A DNA stretch of 64,000 bases from Chromobotia macracanthus (lineage: Eukaryota > Chordata > Actinopteri > Cypriniformes > Botiidae), in NCBI GenBank assembly GCA_036877525.1, contig JAZGTH010000068.1, forward strand, positions 3,676,001-3,740,000, in the 5' to 3' direction. The notes beneath the pieces were generated by a model that worked only from the letters and a program-made list of their open reading frames with translations, did no database searches and was not told the DNA's origin. How positions within the stretch are numbered: the first letter of the stretch is position 1; the number at the start of each line of letters is the position of its first letter. A program made the position numbers and the translations under genes. Shown here one piece after another: positions 49,966 through 63,124 of this stretch.

Positions 49966-50752
49966 AGGAGTGTAACAATATTCAAAACTGAACCGGTACT
50001 CTCATGGCATACCGAACGCCTCCGGACCCTGTAGCCGAACGCTGCCCTGACACATTGTTGAGGTTGACCTCACTTTACCTTCTGTTACAAATTACAAAAT
50101 AACTAAATTACAAAGGTAATACACTTAACACCTAATAAGAGCTATATTTTTTTTATTATATAGCTCTTATTAGAGCTATTTTTAATTTTATACACCAGGG
50201 TCTGAAATTTAGCGCAGGATTGCACAGTATTCTGTAAATCTGTAATTTCATATCCAGCATGTGAAGCAGTGCTTTCTCTCTCTCTGTATGTGTGTGCTGG
50301 GATCTGTGTGTAATGAAGCGCATTCTTGTTTATTTCTGAATGTACATCGCTATGTAAAGCTGCTGATGATGATAGCTTTAAAGTTTTCTGCACTTTAAGC
50401 GAGTTTAGAGAAAATGATCAGACATACTGAATGTCTTTAATATACTGTATATACGATGTGCCTTAGAAGACAAATGACTGTTTTAGAAACAAGGTTGTTT
50501 TAGAAACAAGGACTTCATCGGTTAATATCTTTGATGCATTTTCACAACTTTAAAATGCCCATATTTAACACAACTGACATGGCCATTGACAAAGTAAGCT
50601 TAAATAATGGCCAAATAATTATGAACGGCATATTTTTTAGCATTGCTGGTGCCATGCCATGAACTCTGCCCCCACAGCAAACAAAGCCGAACTGTGGCTC
50701 TGAAAACATGTTATGAACTAAACCATGGCGTTGGTAAATCATCACACCCCTA
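49966..50752. mobile_element. hAT-like non-autonomous element with GGAGTGTAACAAT ends
   Basis: The left AGGAGTGTAACAAT and right ATCACACCCCTA are imperfect inverted repeats. Just inside the left end, ACTGAACCGGTACTC and CATACCGAAC resemble the GGTACC/ACCGAAC words of a common fish hAT repeat. It contains a perfect 15-bp hairpin (50133-50147 with 50158-50172). No transposase. Confidence 0.5.
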
Positions 50753-51054
50753 GTTTATTGAGCCTTTTACAATGTGAATAAGTTCATAACTAAATTATTC
50801 ATTTTCACAGGCCTGAACGGTATGCTGGATGTTTATCATCTTAGACAGCTGCCTGACAAGAAAACTTCATTCTGCTCTATTGAACTTCATTAAATACTTC
50901 AAATCATATTCTTTTCCAAGACAGTTCTTTTATACATGGTAAATTGAGGCTTTGCTGAAATCTACAAACTGTGACTACAAGAAAAGCTTCTAAAATCGAC
51001 AGTGTGAGTGGTGCTTGCCTGCATAACTCACTCGTATGATGCTTGTGTGTTGTG

Positions 51055-51200
51055 GATGCGTGCCAGGGTATTGCAATGCCCTTGCTAAGGTGTCCTGAGA
51101 CATTTTTGACATGTTGCCATGCAATTGCTACACAGTTCTGTGTGGTTGCTAGGGTGTTGCTAAGTTGTACTGGGAAGCTGTTAGGCTACTCTAGGGAAAA
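51055..51200. repeat. GGTTGCTAGGGTGTTGC-type repeat
   Basis: TGCCAGGGTATTGCAATGCC, TTGCTAAGGTGTCCTGAG and GGTTGCTAGGGTGTTGCTAAG are variants of one short unit, followed by AAAAGAGACCCTAAG. Related to the 44.4-kb repeat. Confidence 0.55.
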
Positions 51201-51298
51201 GAGACCCTAAGTATCAGCAGTCTTAACAGGTGTTTGCTCTAGCATATACCATTGAAAAGCTGGACTGTTTTCAACTAACTTCAACTTGCTGTGGTAGA

Positions 51299-51508
51299 TA
51301 TTTAGGGGAGAAAAGAAAGTTCTGTTATTAATAACTCAGCCTTTCTTCTGTGGAACACAAAAATGTATAAAATAAAAGTATCAACATTATTTAGACTTTC
51401 TCCTCTTGTGTTTTTCCAATGGATAAAAGAAAGTCAGATAGGTTTGGAATGAAGCAAAGTTGAGTAAATTATAAGTGAATTTTATTTTTAGTTGAACTAT
51501 CCCTTTAA
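51299..51508. mobile_element. Non-autonomous inverted-repeat element (Angel-like), short copy
   Basis: The right end is TTTAGTTGAACTATCCCTTTAA. The left end (TTTAGGGGAGAAAAGAAAG) is degraded but is followed by the usual TCTGT...CTCAGCC and GGAACACAAAA internal sequence. Confidence 0.6.
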
Positions 51509-51908
51509 GAGATGCTTTGCTGAACTCTCTGATTCAACGCAAGGTGTTTATGTCAGGACCCTGTATTGACTGAAATGTTGTTTCTCTGCATTTTTATTGA
51601 AACATCCAGAATAAAAATGCCACAAAGTTTTCTGTGGGGGCGTTCAGTTGGGCTATGCAACTCGAAGACGGATCTCACTGTGATCTGGCTTTCAGCATCT
51701 GCATAGTGGCAAAGTAATAAGGGCTCAAGATGACAATGCTATGATAAAATTACACAATGGATGAATACTAAAAAGGAAATCATTAAGCCGTAAAAATTCA
51801 TTTTTCCTAAAAAACACTTGGAAGCTGTTGATTTTTCTGTTGATTAGTGTTAATGGTTTAATTTGTTATTTGTTAGGTCACCTGAGAGCTTTTTAGAGCT
51901 TTTTTTAG

Positions 51909-53061
51909 AGCCTATTGTTTTTAGTCGGGTTATTATTATTAGGGTCCGAGCACTGAATGTGTGAAGGGTCCTATTGTTTTTGTTGGATTATTGTATAAAA
52001 TTTGGCACACATATAGAGGACAGTCTGAAATGCTACTTGACCAAATTTGGAGTCTCTAACTCAAACCCTTTAGCGCTACCAACAGTTAAAAGTTTCACTC
52101 ATATTATACTTATTTATTTACTAACTTTTGACTCAAATCCTAAATCTTCTAGGCTAATGAGGATTACAACGCACCCTATGACATTATTTTGTGTCATTTT
52201 GAATTTTCAAACTCCTCCTAGGATGTTTTGCACATAATTTGGTACGTAGCATCTACTCACACTCCAGACAAAAAGATTTACAATCAGCCAATGCATTGCA
52301 GGAAATTGTCGAAAATGCTTTCATGACATATTCATATGACACATGAAAAATTTCAACATATTCTCATTTAACTTGCATTATTAGATTTGTTGGCTTATGC
52401 CGACTCCTACAACACCAAATTTGCAATATTCTGGCATACTTCTAGCCCGCCATATTGAATTTTATTTAAAACCTACTTCTACAAAATTTTGTATCTGTTT
52501 GAACTTTGCAAGTTCAATATATAGCAAGTAGAAATATTAGTAACAAAAAGCTATTGAAACCTTTTTGATTGATGAAACAGTTCTCGTATATAGCATCAGT
52601 CAATTTTAAGGTGTGCGTGCCAACAGGACTTTAGGCTGTATCTTCACAAAACTTTAGTGTATTGACACAAAACTTGGCATGTGTCATCACTAGCACATCT
52701 TGTTCACCTTATAGAAATTTGGTGACAGTGTCACCTACTTGCCATGGCAAGGCAATCAATTTAAAGTGATAAATGGAACAGGAAGTGTCTCATATCTTGC
52801 ATGGACTGAGTAATTTACATCAAACAGGTCTGCCAAATATGTGTGTTGTTGTGAATTGATCACAATGATGTGGCTATTATTAGTCACAGTTATAGCACCA
52901 CCACCTGGCAGTGGGCAGTACCATTTAAAAGGGACTTTTATACTCTTTATACTACTAATACTACTCTATTAATTACAAAGTTAAATAAAAGTGCAAAGCA
53001 TGCATTGTTTTCAGTGACACTCCTCGGGCCCATTATTACTGCTTACAGCTATATTCACTAT
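51909..53061. repeat. ~1.1-kb dispersed repeat (AGGGTCCGAGCACTG ... CGGGCCCATTATTACTGC)
   Basis: It begins ATTATTATTAGGGTCCGAGC then ACTGAATGTG and ends CTCCTCGGGCCCATTATTAC TGCTTACAGCTA, boundaries of a very widespread cyprinid repeat. Internal words such as AAATTTGGCACACAT and AAACTTGGCATGTGT recur. No protein frame of note; mechanism unknown to me. Confidence 0.65.
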
Positions 53062-53067
53062 ATTTAA

Positions 53068-53250
53068 ATTGTTAACCCAGGGTCATTATTAACCCAGGAT
53101 TACTTTTATCCAGGGTTATCTTGATGCCAAAGATTCTGTAACTATGCAAAGTACATGGATATTTAATGAGGTAAGCACTGAAACAAATTATGATTGGCTG
53201 TCTGTTGCTAAACAACTGGCCATTACATTCTAACACTGCATCATTTCACA
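53068..53250. repeat. Dispersed repeat with AACCCAGGGT words
   Basis: GTTAACCCAGGGTCATTATTAACCCAGG and ATCCAGGGTTATC, followed by GATTGGCTGTCTGTTGCTAA, resemble an AACCC.GGGTT repeat common in fish; it abuts the preceding repeat. Confidence 0.4.
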
Positions 53251-55894
53251 CTGTGCACCTTTGATCTGCATCAACTCAACTGTTCCGACCCAATGACTTT
53301 ACGATAATTGCTTTTGAACAATAATACACCATTGCATTGTGATCTGACACAACAGTCTAGCTGAAACAGTAACATAATCCTTCCACATGTACTTTACACT
53401 ACAATCAATACATCCTGGTCTGAACCTCTTGTTCACCAAATGCTTGGACACACTGACTTGCAGGAAGTGAACTTGTATCTATGCTGGTATATTGGCTGAG
53501 TGATTCAGTGTTGCTCTGCAGTGCTGTAAGGACAACAGATCTCCTACTGTTACTCGATCGATGGAGCAGAACTTTCAGAACGAGTGACTCACAGATCCTC
53601 CACCAGCTCTGACACAAAGTAAAGACATGTTCAAGATTTATATATAGCCATCAATGGTAAAATGAAAGAGGTTTGACATCTGTAAAATAGACTGTTGAGT
53701 GCTGTTCGCCGCAGCACATTCATCCATCCTCAGTTTAAAACTGTCAGATATAATTTCAAACTCTTCAACTTGAGGGGCACGCACATCGACTGCGCACTAT
53801 ATTCATCTCAGATTCAATGAATGTGTAAATAGATGACTAAATCACCACATGAATTTCCAGGATCCCTTTCTCAATCATCTCTCTAATCCACCTGATGCTG
53901 GGGAATTTACCACTGCTGTGGCTGGAGGCCTGGTCTTGCGAACTCCCCAAGTGTCGATCAGCGGGATCTTCTGCAGTGTCTCCCTTCTGCAATACGAGAC
54001 TGGCATAATACATAAACAAGACGGCTGGAGTGCCTCTCTCAATGATGAATGAGCCTGGGGGACCTCGGAGGGTAAGGGCTCAGACATAACAGCGGAATAA
54101 CATCCTGACGTTCATACACAGCCTGTCTGCGAAAGTGAGATCTACTGAGGGAATTGTTGAACTGTGGATACTTGTCTCTGATTAGAATAAAGACTCCTCA
54201 CACAGCAGGAATGAAAATGGGCACTGACAGTCCAACACCTATGAAGAGTCACCTGGAAGTCTGGATGGGACCGACTTGGATGGCGTATGAGATGCTGGGA
54301 TTACTTTGTACTGAAGTGAATAATTATAGGTTCTGTTCAGTTGCAAGATGGTGTGATGACAAAATTTTCAATTTGAGCTTTACATTATTGTTAGGGTTTG
54401 CTCTTTCAAATGTATTGACATTTTCACAGAACATGAATACACTTAATATAAATACAATTAGATTCAGGAAAATGTAACAATGACTCACAATGGAGCACAA
54501 CGGCGACTGACCTCAAACTTGCCGGATTTTTCAGTTGATTGAGAATTTAGGAAGATGGATTCATGTAATTTGTGATGCTTTCTAGACGAGGCCATCACCG
54601 TTAAGCTGTGCAGCAGACAAAAGCATTTTTCCCATTAAATTTCTCCATAGGCATCTTTTAAAAAAATCTGCCACAAGGAGTAAACAAACTAAATCAACCA
54701 CCACTGAGATAAATCACAAAATTTTTTGTTTTGAAGCAGATAAACTGTACTCATACATTTTTTGAGTAACTACTTATTCCATACACAATTTAGCATGAAC
54801 AAAAATAAAAAATGTATTTTAAACTATTAAGTTTATTTTAAAATGCTCAAATCTTAGTACTTTTAGAGTGTAGGGAGACCTCTAAGTATTCTCATGCAGC
54901 TACTCTCTGACTCTTCTTAACTATGGGTAGAATTGACTACATTACAGCAACATACCGCATGATAAATACTATTACATGCATAAAAAACAAATTAGCCTTC
55001 CTTGATCGTGTTTTTTACTGTGTTGTCACTGAAAACAATACATCCCTTCTCTGGAGGTTATGAACTCTTGGAACTCTGTTACGATCTAAATTTAAATCAA
55101 GATTTGCCATATTTAAGGTTCGGCTTGAGACTGTTCTCAAGATGTGACGCACAAATCTATATTTTACTCATATTGTGACTGTTTTCTCCATTTGCGTAGG
55201 ATTAGATTGCAATGATCGAAATACCAACACAATCATTACAAATGTAAGGTTAACAAGTCTCCAGTCCTTTTTTATTATTTTTGTTTAATCACTTCCTGCA
55301 TGGCAGCGCCAAACGCAGTGCCAATAAAGTGAATCACTCCCAGTCTGTATTTTACACTCTGTAAAGGCTTGAGGTCAGTCAGCTGATGGTGTTGTAGAAG
55401 CCGAGAGAATCTTGCACGGCGGTTGCTGTGCAGCCCATTATAGTGGCGGCGCTGTGAAAAGGTCACGCAGATTGTTTCGATCCCACTTCTCATTTTCCTT
55501 ACAATCTCTCGCTCTCAATTTTTCACTTTGCAACTCATTTGCATGCCAAAGCACGCAGAAAAAGGTTTCCTTCGCCAGGCAATCGTTATGAAACCCTTAA
55601 TCACGGTCTTGCAGATACGCAGCTCACTTAATACTTTCTCTCCATATCGACCTTAAGGAATGTGCGGGCATGAGGGTGAGATAATCCTCTTTAGGTATGT
55701 GTAGCCTGAAGGGGTCAAATGTCCAACAGCTATCTTGGGTCTCGTGTTAGATATATCAAAATCAGTTTTATATAAACATGAGATTCAAAATTGTATCTAG
55801 TGGTGTGACACATTTTCTGCAGATTCACTGCATTATTATCACTGCAAAATTCACTGCAGACCATTAATTAGTGGTCATCAAGGATCAGAATTGA

Positions 55895-56530
55895 GTTCAG
55901 GTTGACTCGTATAGATATCTGGCCATATACATTGATAATAAACTGACATGGAGTGTTCAGGTAGAAAATGTCTGTACTAGGCTCCAACAATGACTGTGTT
56001 GTCTTCATAGGTTAAGGGTCTTTGGTGTTAGTTGGAAAATGTTGCTTCACTTGCTGTAAAATGCTGTAACAGAGCATCCTGCGGGAAGGCATTTCAGCCA
56101 GGTTCTGCAATCGTAGTGTACAGCTGAAAGCTTAGGTTACAGGCTAACACAGAAAGCCATGAAAATCATAGGAGTCAACCAGCATTCCACACTCCAAGCT
56201 GTCTTTGACAAAACAACCATCAGGCTTGCTGAAAAAATCTCTCTGACCCCACTCATATCCTTCACCCGGAGTATCAGCTTCTTCCTTCTGGAAGAAGCAG
56301 CAGCATTAAGAATTCCTTTGTCCCCCTGTCCATCAAAGCACTAAATGGGAAGGTAGCTAGAGGTTTGTCAATAGTTATTTTACAAATGTGTGTTGTATTG
56401 ACAAGATGTTGTATGTATTGTGTGTTTGTACTGTTATTTGTATTTAAACAGCAGATACTGTACTGTATGTGTCCAAGACGAATTTCCTTTTGGACAATAA
56501 AGTTAAAAACTTCTTATCTCATCTTATCTT
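55895..56530 (+). mobile_element. Degenerate LINE tail (jockey-group-like)
   Basis: Plus-strand frames read YLAIYIDNKLTWSVQVENV, then KMLLHLL, then after a frame change KAMKIIGVNQHSTL and RLAEKISLTPL, resembling the end of fish non-LTR retrotransposon ORF2 (YKYLGT.IDDKLTW ... KIIG ... PSGRRYRVP). It ends in an A-rich stretch and a short TCTTA/TCATCTTATCTT tail near 56505-56530, typical of LINE 3' ends. Frameshifts and stops make it inactive; clade assignment is tentative. Confidence 0.7.
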
Positions 56531-57132
56531 TATATTTTCTCAGTTTCAGCCATGGCTCAACAATAAGGCTTTTAACTGTTGATCTGGTCAGATTAGTGGT
56601 TCAGATTTGTATTTATCCTGCTAGGATTTTCACTAAACAAAGGAATTTTAAGTGATAAAATTTACATTTTTCAGTTTATGTATTACTTGCACTTCTTTTC
56701 AATTGGCAGTAATAGCTGGAGATTGTACAGCATAACAGCTATGACGCAAATGGCAAACACTAACGTAAATGTAAAACACTACATTATCATTTTTAGTTTC
56801 TAAATGAAGACCATTTTCACAACTGCTAGATGACGTTACTATGGTGACGGTCTGTATCAGAACAACAACATACAGTTCACAGAAAATACACAAAAAAACA
56901 CATGTACAGTATTAATGAAATTTCAGTTTCAATGGCAATTTAGTCACCACGCAGCACAAGACGTTTCACGCTGGCCCCAGGCCAGGAGGGACACCCATGT
57001 TAGTCAAAGCTCCTTTCCTTTCAACCTCTGATCTATAAAATGTAAAGGTGGTGGTGTTCATGCAGGAGGTCAGATGAGGACTGCTTCAGTATTAGCAGCA
57101 GCAGGACCAGCTTGATCCATCAATACATTCTC

Positions 57133-57235
57133 CAGCACCTGATCTCTGTGCTTACATCCCTCCAGGTGCTGAAGGATTAATCACTAGCCAAAAACCCAAT
57201 TTGCCTAATTCCATAAAATACAAGCAATTAGGCAA
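57133..57235. promoter_or_regulatory. Motif-dense segment: E-box and TAATT inverted repeats
   Basis: CAGCACCTG (57133-57141) and its complement CAGGTGCTG (57163-57171), then GGATTAATC, then TTGCCTAATT (57201-57210) with its complement AATTAGGCAA (57226-57235). E-box, paired-homeodomain-like and TAATT sites lie within about 100 bp. Regulatory role is inferred from motif density only. Confidence 0.25.
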
Positions 57236-59029
57236 GCGGTGTCACCATGATGAATTCACCGTCTATTTCCTGCCCTCCTCGCAGCACCTCAGGCTTCACA
57301 GACCAACAATTTAGAGGGCAGGAGACAGGCAGGAAGTACACGAGCAGAGAGCAAATGCCAATGAAAGACTCTGGGGAGCTAAAAATGGCAGGACACAAAA
57401 CCGCTGCCCTCTGTTATCTCGACATCCCTGAGCGTGTGATAGGGGCTTTCCACAACTCCTATCAAGTATTTCATGTGTGAGAATGAGTTCAGTTTCTACA
57501 CAAACAATACAAACAGTAAAAAAAACAATAAAAGTTCCAGTAAAATATATGCATTTATATATATTCATATATTCATACACATACATGAAAATCTATATAT
57601 TGAATATATTGAGTTATAGCTATAAAATTAACCTGAGTAAAACAAGGAGTCCAAAAATGTCCAAAAACATACAAGCTAAAAACATAATAAATTCTCCAGT
57701 GATGTATGCATATCCTGAATACTGCTGGTAGACTAATTAAATAAACTAGCAAATTTGAAAAGAGAAATTTCTAAAATCGGTCTCTATCCACTCCCACACT
57801 GGATAGTAGTATAATTAGTTTTTAACTATAATGAAAACAAATGATACAAGGAGTAAAACAAAAGACCCTACAAATATTTTGGTCAAAAATGTGCAAGGGC
57901 TTGAAATCTCACCAAAGACCAAAGGCTGTTCTGGCTGAATGAAAGTCAATAGAGAAGACACCCTTGAAAAAACGTCATGCCCTATAAAATAATTGCCTTG
58001 CCGCTAATCTTCAACATGTTGGCTGCAACATTAACTTTGAAGTAAGCTATTAAATGCCTGCTCTTTAAAACAGCTCTTATAAGATAAGACAAAAACATAG
58101 GGAATGTTGTGAGCCATAGTAAGTTGTTTATGGTCTCTACTGATTTTAACAGATTTTTTTATGGGGAAAAACAAAACGTGATTTGATCGTTTTCCTTTGG
58201 TTGGTAAAAACAGACATTTCCTATAACATAACAGATCATTTCCCAGCAGAATCACAATTGTTACTGGAGTATATTAAACTTAATCAATAGGTTTTGAGGT
58301 AAAGCGTAATTACGGTTTGAGAAAAGCTAAGCAAACCGGTGTTGACTGTATGCGACATGCCATTATGGATGCTGAGTGACGGCAACGTGTGCACCATTGT
58401 TGCGTATTGAGGTGAACACTGAATGCGGCTTTATAAAGACCACATTCCACAGACGCACATCTGTGTGGCTGTCCTGCTGTTACCATAGCGACGTACAAAC
58501 CTCCCGTCCCCTCAGACGGCATGCATCGTTCTCCTCTCTCAGGGACAGATATGCAGCCATGGAAGGGATTACCTTTATCAAAATATCTATAAAATGTGCT
58601 TTATCTAATCTCCGGACACCACAGATGCATAACAGAGGAGGAACATGGGCAAGTACAGCCAACCCACAAAATGTCTGTGAGATGAAATTCCACAGCAACT
58701 TTCTAGCCACTGCAAAGGACAACCTTCAATAAAATCAAGTTACCTTTGTAATTGAATGATTTTGTGATTTAAACACTCTTTCAGAGTCAAAGGCCAAAAT
58801 GGTCCCAGAAAAGTCAATGTAGCCTTTGAATCTATATTACAAACAGATGAGCTACGCAAAGGGCACATTACAAACAGAATGACAAAATGGTGACTGAGGC
58901 AAATGGCCTGTTCCCTTTCGAGGAAACTCGACTGCATCTCGTTTGATACTATGGATAATGCCTTCAGTGTCACTGGTGTCTGAATCACTTGTCTAACCAC
59001 GCCAATCCAACTGGCCCACAGCAGTGCTT

Positions 59030-60600
59030 ATGTGTTACCACCCCAGATATCTGGGTTCTCTTGCCCTTGTTTTAGCTCTAGAGCTGATGAGTTGTGGCTT
59101 GTTACTGGCAAGCTCCCCTCGGCTAGGGGTTGTTAGGTTGAGCCATGGGTTTTCATGGCAGGCCTGTGGCGTGAGCTGGTTATACACAGTCACTACACTA
59201 AGTAAACTGGGTTTGAACCCTACTTTAAACACTTCTAGTACAGGCAATCCCAGGTCCACACAGATCAGGGAAAAAAACTTGTTTTTGGTTCAAACTCCCC
59301 TCGAGGATTGCTTTAGTGTCTGTTTTACAACCATCCTTGTATTTTTTCGGAGTCTCCCGGACCCTAATGAGATTATGAGAGGAACCATTTCTTAAATTCC
59401 TTTACTCCCCTAGAGTTTGCTTGTCAGTATATTTTTAACCCTCCTCATTGTATATTTGAAGTTTAGTTTTTGGTCTGGGACCACAGTTTCGAATGGTTAG
59501 TGCAGGCATTTAATGGCTCTCCTTGGAAGGAGGATCCTAAGGGTTGAGTTAAGAGCTGAGTCCAATACCGGCCCTCTTCGCCACTGTAGCTCTCCTAGCT
59601 TTAAGAGCACCTGGAGGGTTGAGTCTCCCATGGCGTGATGGTCAGTCTGTCATAGCTAAACGTGGGAGATCACAGTTCAAATCCTCTCTCTATCACCCTC
59701 TTGGGTTTTCTAGTCTGGTTCCCATGGAGAATTTCACCCACCCCTGTGGCAGGGGGGATGATACAGGGTCCTCAGCCTTCCCACCTCTAGCAATCAGCTG
59801 GCTCCTGTTCGACTGTTGTCTTCTGGATTGTGTTGGAGTAGCTCTATAGAGGATCCTTCCCCCATAAGAGTTCACCCTCTTTTGCCGGCTCCTCTTGGGC
59901 TATGGGCCCTCTGGGTCAAGCACAGAGCAGTTCAGACATATAGCATCACCACAAATGATCCCTCCCCCAGGGCACCAATAAGGGACAGTAGTTTTGAGCG
60001 GTTATAGCTAGCTGTCCACTAGCTCTCCTTGGATTTCTGTCCGGAGGGCAATTGTGGAGTAGTACTCTCACTACTAAGGGTCCTCTCCACTAGAGAGAAC
60101 AGCTCATTAGAAAGGATAGTTGTTTCAATTGATGGCAGCCAGTCCTTAGAATGCTTCCAGCTCCCCTTAGAATGGTTCTCTGGAGTATGAATAGAGTAGC
60201 ACCCTCACTGTCAAGGGTCCTCTGCTCCCCTTAAGACCCTCAGGAAGGGAAAATAGGACATTAGTTCAGGATGGTTGGGGCCAACTATCTGGAGTCATCT
60301 ATCAACTAGCTCCCATTGAATGCCAGTTCTTGTGATTGTGTTTGGCACCCTCAGTACAGAGGGTCCCCCACTCCTTAAGTGATAGGCTGTCAAGGTTATC
60401 TCTTGCATTATGTTGACTCTCTCAAAGGCAATGTTTGGCTTATGAGCCATTATTGCCTAGCCTTTACACAGCTGACTCAGTGATGCGTGTCATGCCTTCA
60501 CTAGCCTGGGGGCCAGTGTTTGTGTCCCACACCAAACACATTCCTGTACAGTAGCTCTACGCTTACAAGACTCTGTAGTAAAGGCACATATTGGTCAATT
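59030..60600 (+). repeat. Unassigned ~1.5-kb block with tRNA-like boxes and ~140-bp degenerate tandem units
   Basis: The block appears richer in G+C than its flanks, with CCCTC/GAGGG words throughout. The phrase (C/A)CCCTCA(C)T...AAGGGTCCTC recurs at about 60065, 60203 and 60349, each preceded by GAGTAG or TTTGG, giving a period near 140 bp. Two A-box-like TGGCGTGA words (59167 and 59631) are each followed by a B-box-like sequence (GGTTTGAACCC near 59210; AGTTCAAATCC at 59674-59684). No recognised protein. It could be a retroelement end or a SINE-containing composite. Confidence 0.5.
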
Positions 60601-60789
60601 TTAAAGCACATTGGGGCAAACTGGTCCCCTAAGTGCAAAAATGGATTACAATACAGTTAATTATAAATGTGATTTCTGAATAACAATAGTAAATTGGATA
60701 GTAAGTCTGAGGACAAACCATGTTGGCTTGACAAAGCCTGGCCTGACAAGTGTATAATGGTTTAAAATACTTTAGGTCTGACATTCTCT

Positions 60790-61030
60790 AACACGATGAT
60801 AATAAGTTTAACATGTTTTAGTATGATGTTAACACATTTTAACATTAAACAGCATAATGCTAACACATTTTAGCATAATCTTAACATGATGTTAGCATGT
60901 TTCAGCATGAAGCTAGCTTGATTTAGCATAAATCTAACATGTTTTAACATAATGCTAGCATGTTTGATTAAGCACAATGCTAACATGTTTTAGCATGAGG
61001 CTAACATGTTTTTCCACGATTTAACATGAT
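60790..61030. repeat. Minisatellite of ATGCTAACATGTTTTAGCATGA
   Basis: About ten degenerate units of ATGCTAACATGTTTTAGCAT, a unit with internal dyad symmetry (ATGCTAA/TTAGCAT). A fragment of the same repeat is at about 38000-38050. Confidence 0.85.
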
Positions 61031-63124
61031 GCTAAAATGTTACAATATCAAATAACATTTGATTTTCTAATCAACATAAAAATGCATTTCTGTCCTTGCA
61101 TGATTCATCCACGACATAAAATGTCTTTGTATTGTTTTATCAGTGTAATAACTTGCTCTAACTCTGAAACAACTTTGTTTTTGGTCTATTTCACTAAGTT
61201 CTTACTAAGTTTCACAAAGTTAATCTCATTTTTCAGCCCCTCTACCTTAAAAATTCTGTTCCATTTGGAAACTCGGAAATAAAATGGCTTGTGAACACTG
61301 TTTCCAGTTGCTTTGAAATGGTTGTTTGAGGGCATTTCAGGTGTCTGATTTAAAGGGATCCCACACAATCACATTTGTTGTGCTGAGCTACGACAACATC
61401 GGACAAAAACAGATGCCTTTTTAGTATGGTAAATCTGTTTCCTTTTCAGTAATATACATAATGTAAGTTGGACCAGAGCAAACAACCCTTAAAATGCATG
61501 CTAATTTTACCAGGCGCAAAGCTTTTCATCTAAATTTGGCAGAGTATCTTTATAATGACTCAAACATGCATATATTCCTCTTACTGCTAAATGTTCCTGT
61601 CATTAAGCTGCATTTTCTATGCTTGGAACCTTCCACTAACCACATAGCCATGAAATTCGTAACATCTGAGAGGAAGTGAATGAGAGCCGTTTAAGCGTTG
61701 AGTCATCTATAGGGATGCATGTTCCTGGCCGTAGGACCTTAACATATACGTTCAAAGACCTGATGAGTTTTCTGAATGAAGTGTGTCACAGGCCCTTCAC
61801 TGGACCGCCAGCCAACCGCCATTTCATTGTGCAAAAAAGGACAATTGCTTAGCGCTCACACACATTTAGTTAATGAACCGCTACCAGCTCAAGACACATG
61901 AAATGAATGCTGTTTGTAATCCAGTTACTGTCCTACAGTAGCATTTCCACCTCCCAAGAAAACCAAAAATGGCTCTGTTAAAAAACCTGAGGGCTTGACA
62001 ATTTCCACATCACATGAAAATGAAGTCAAATGTTCTTTTTGAAGGGGCTAAAGATCTTTTGGCATTTCTTCCCTGTGTTCCACTTATGATATAGTGTAAA
62101 TGTTAGTCATAATTTACTTTATGAACATTTTTCCAATGATCTTTAGAATTAAATGGGCAAACTATCCATCCATCCATCCAATTCCATATACTCACTATAA
62201 TGCAAATATGTGAGGTCACTGCTAGAAATCATGGGGCAAAAAAATTCCAAATAAAAATCTCATTTGAGATTTAGAAAGGATTTAGAAAGATTTGAGGGAT
62301 AAAAAGTAACAATCTTCAACAAAACAGAGCTTAAGTCCTGCCGTAAGTTCAAAGCGTTAACTTATACATCCTAAAAACGAATGTATATGAAGTGGAATTC
62401 CATCTGAAGTTGAATTAATGCTGTGAAACTTTACAAGTGCTGTACAGCGTGAGGTTCATGGCAAAATTCAATGTTTTATGGCACCTGAAGCTGATGTTAT
62501 CAAAACGTATGTTCTTTATTAGCAGCGCCCTTGATGCTTCTAAAAGCTCAAGGAGTGACGAGGTGGATAGGAATGCGGAGAGCGTGATGTCAGGGCAAAG
62601 TGTAGTTCTGCGCGGTAATGAATCGCTACATACCTCAGCGTCTGAGAGTCAAAAGCACGAGGCTAAACAACATCCTTTTGACATGCACCTTTGTTTCGTT
62701 TCGCCTTTAATCGTGTCAGAACAAATAAAGCCAGCCCGCCCACATTCGGCCGAGCTCTTCAAAAGATCTCCGCTCCTGACTGAATGAGTGCTGAAAGATA
62801 TGCTGTCTCTTTTCAAAAGATGCTGATTTCCAAGATTCATTACATGATTGGCTTTCTGCGTGGGGGCTGTTTTTCTGCACTTGATTGAAAAACCATTCAC
62901 CTGCTACAATGGAAAACATCTCTTCATTAATTCTTTGTGCCGCACCAACAACCTTGGGAATTGTGTTGAATACAGCCTTTGCGACACAAACTTCTGATAA
63001 AACTTAGTTTGAGTCTATGAATGTGACCATAAACTAAAAAAGCTTCACTCATATGTATTGATGACACTAGTCTAAAACGATAAGTGTACAGAGTTCTCTC
63101 TCACTATAAAGATCTCTGTGTTTG

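Noticed and set aside
53849..54087. Mutually overlapping 60-70 codon frames on both strands
   Set aside because: Balanced-GC sequence open on both strands by chance; no homologue recognised and no clear splice sites.
59024..59395. Plus-strand frame of 123 codons in the 59-60.6 kb block
   Set aside because: No recognised domain; it overlaps an opposite-strand frame and lies in repetitive sequence with tRNA-like boxes.
59631..59690. A functional tRNA gene
   Set aside because: Box-like words are present but each is imperfect, and no acceptor stem or cloverleaf could be closed by eye; SINE-like or chance is more likely.
62437..62787. Plus-strand frame of 116 codons
   Set aside because: No family resemblance, no flanking splice signals noted, and opposite-strand frames overlap it.
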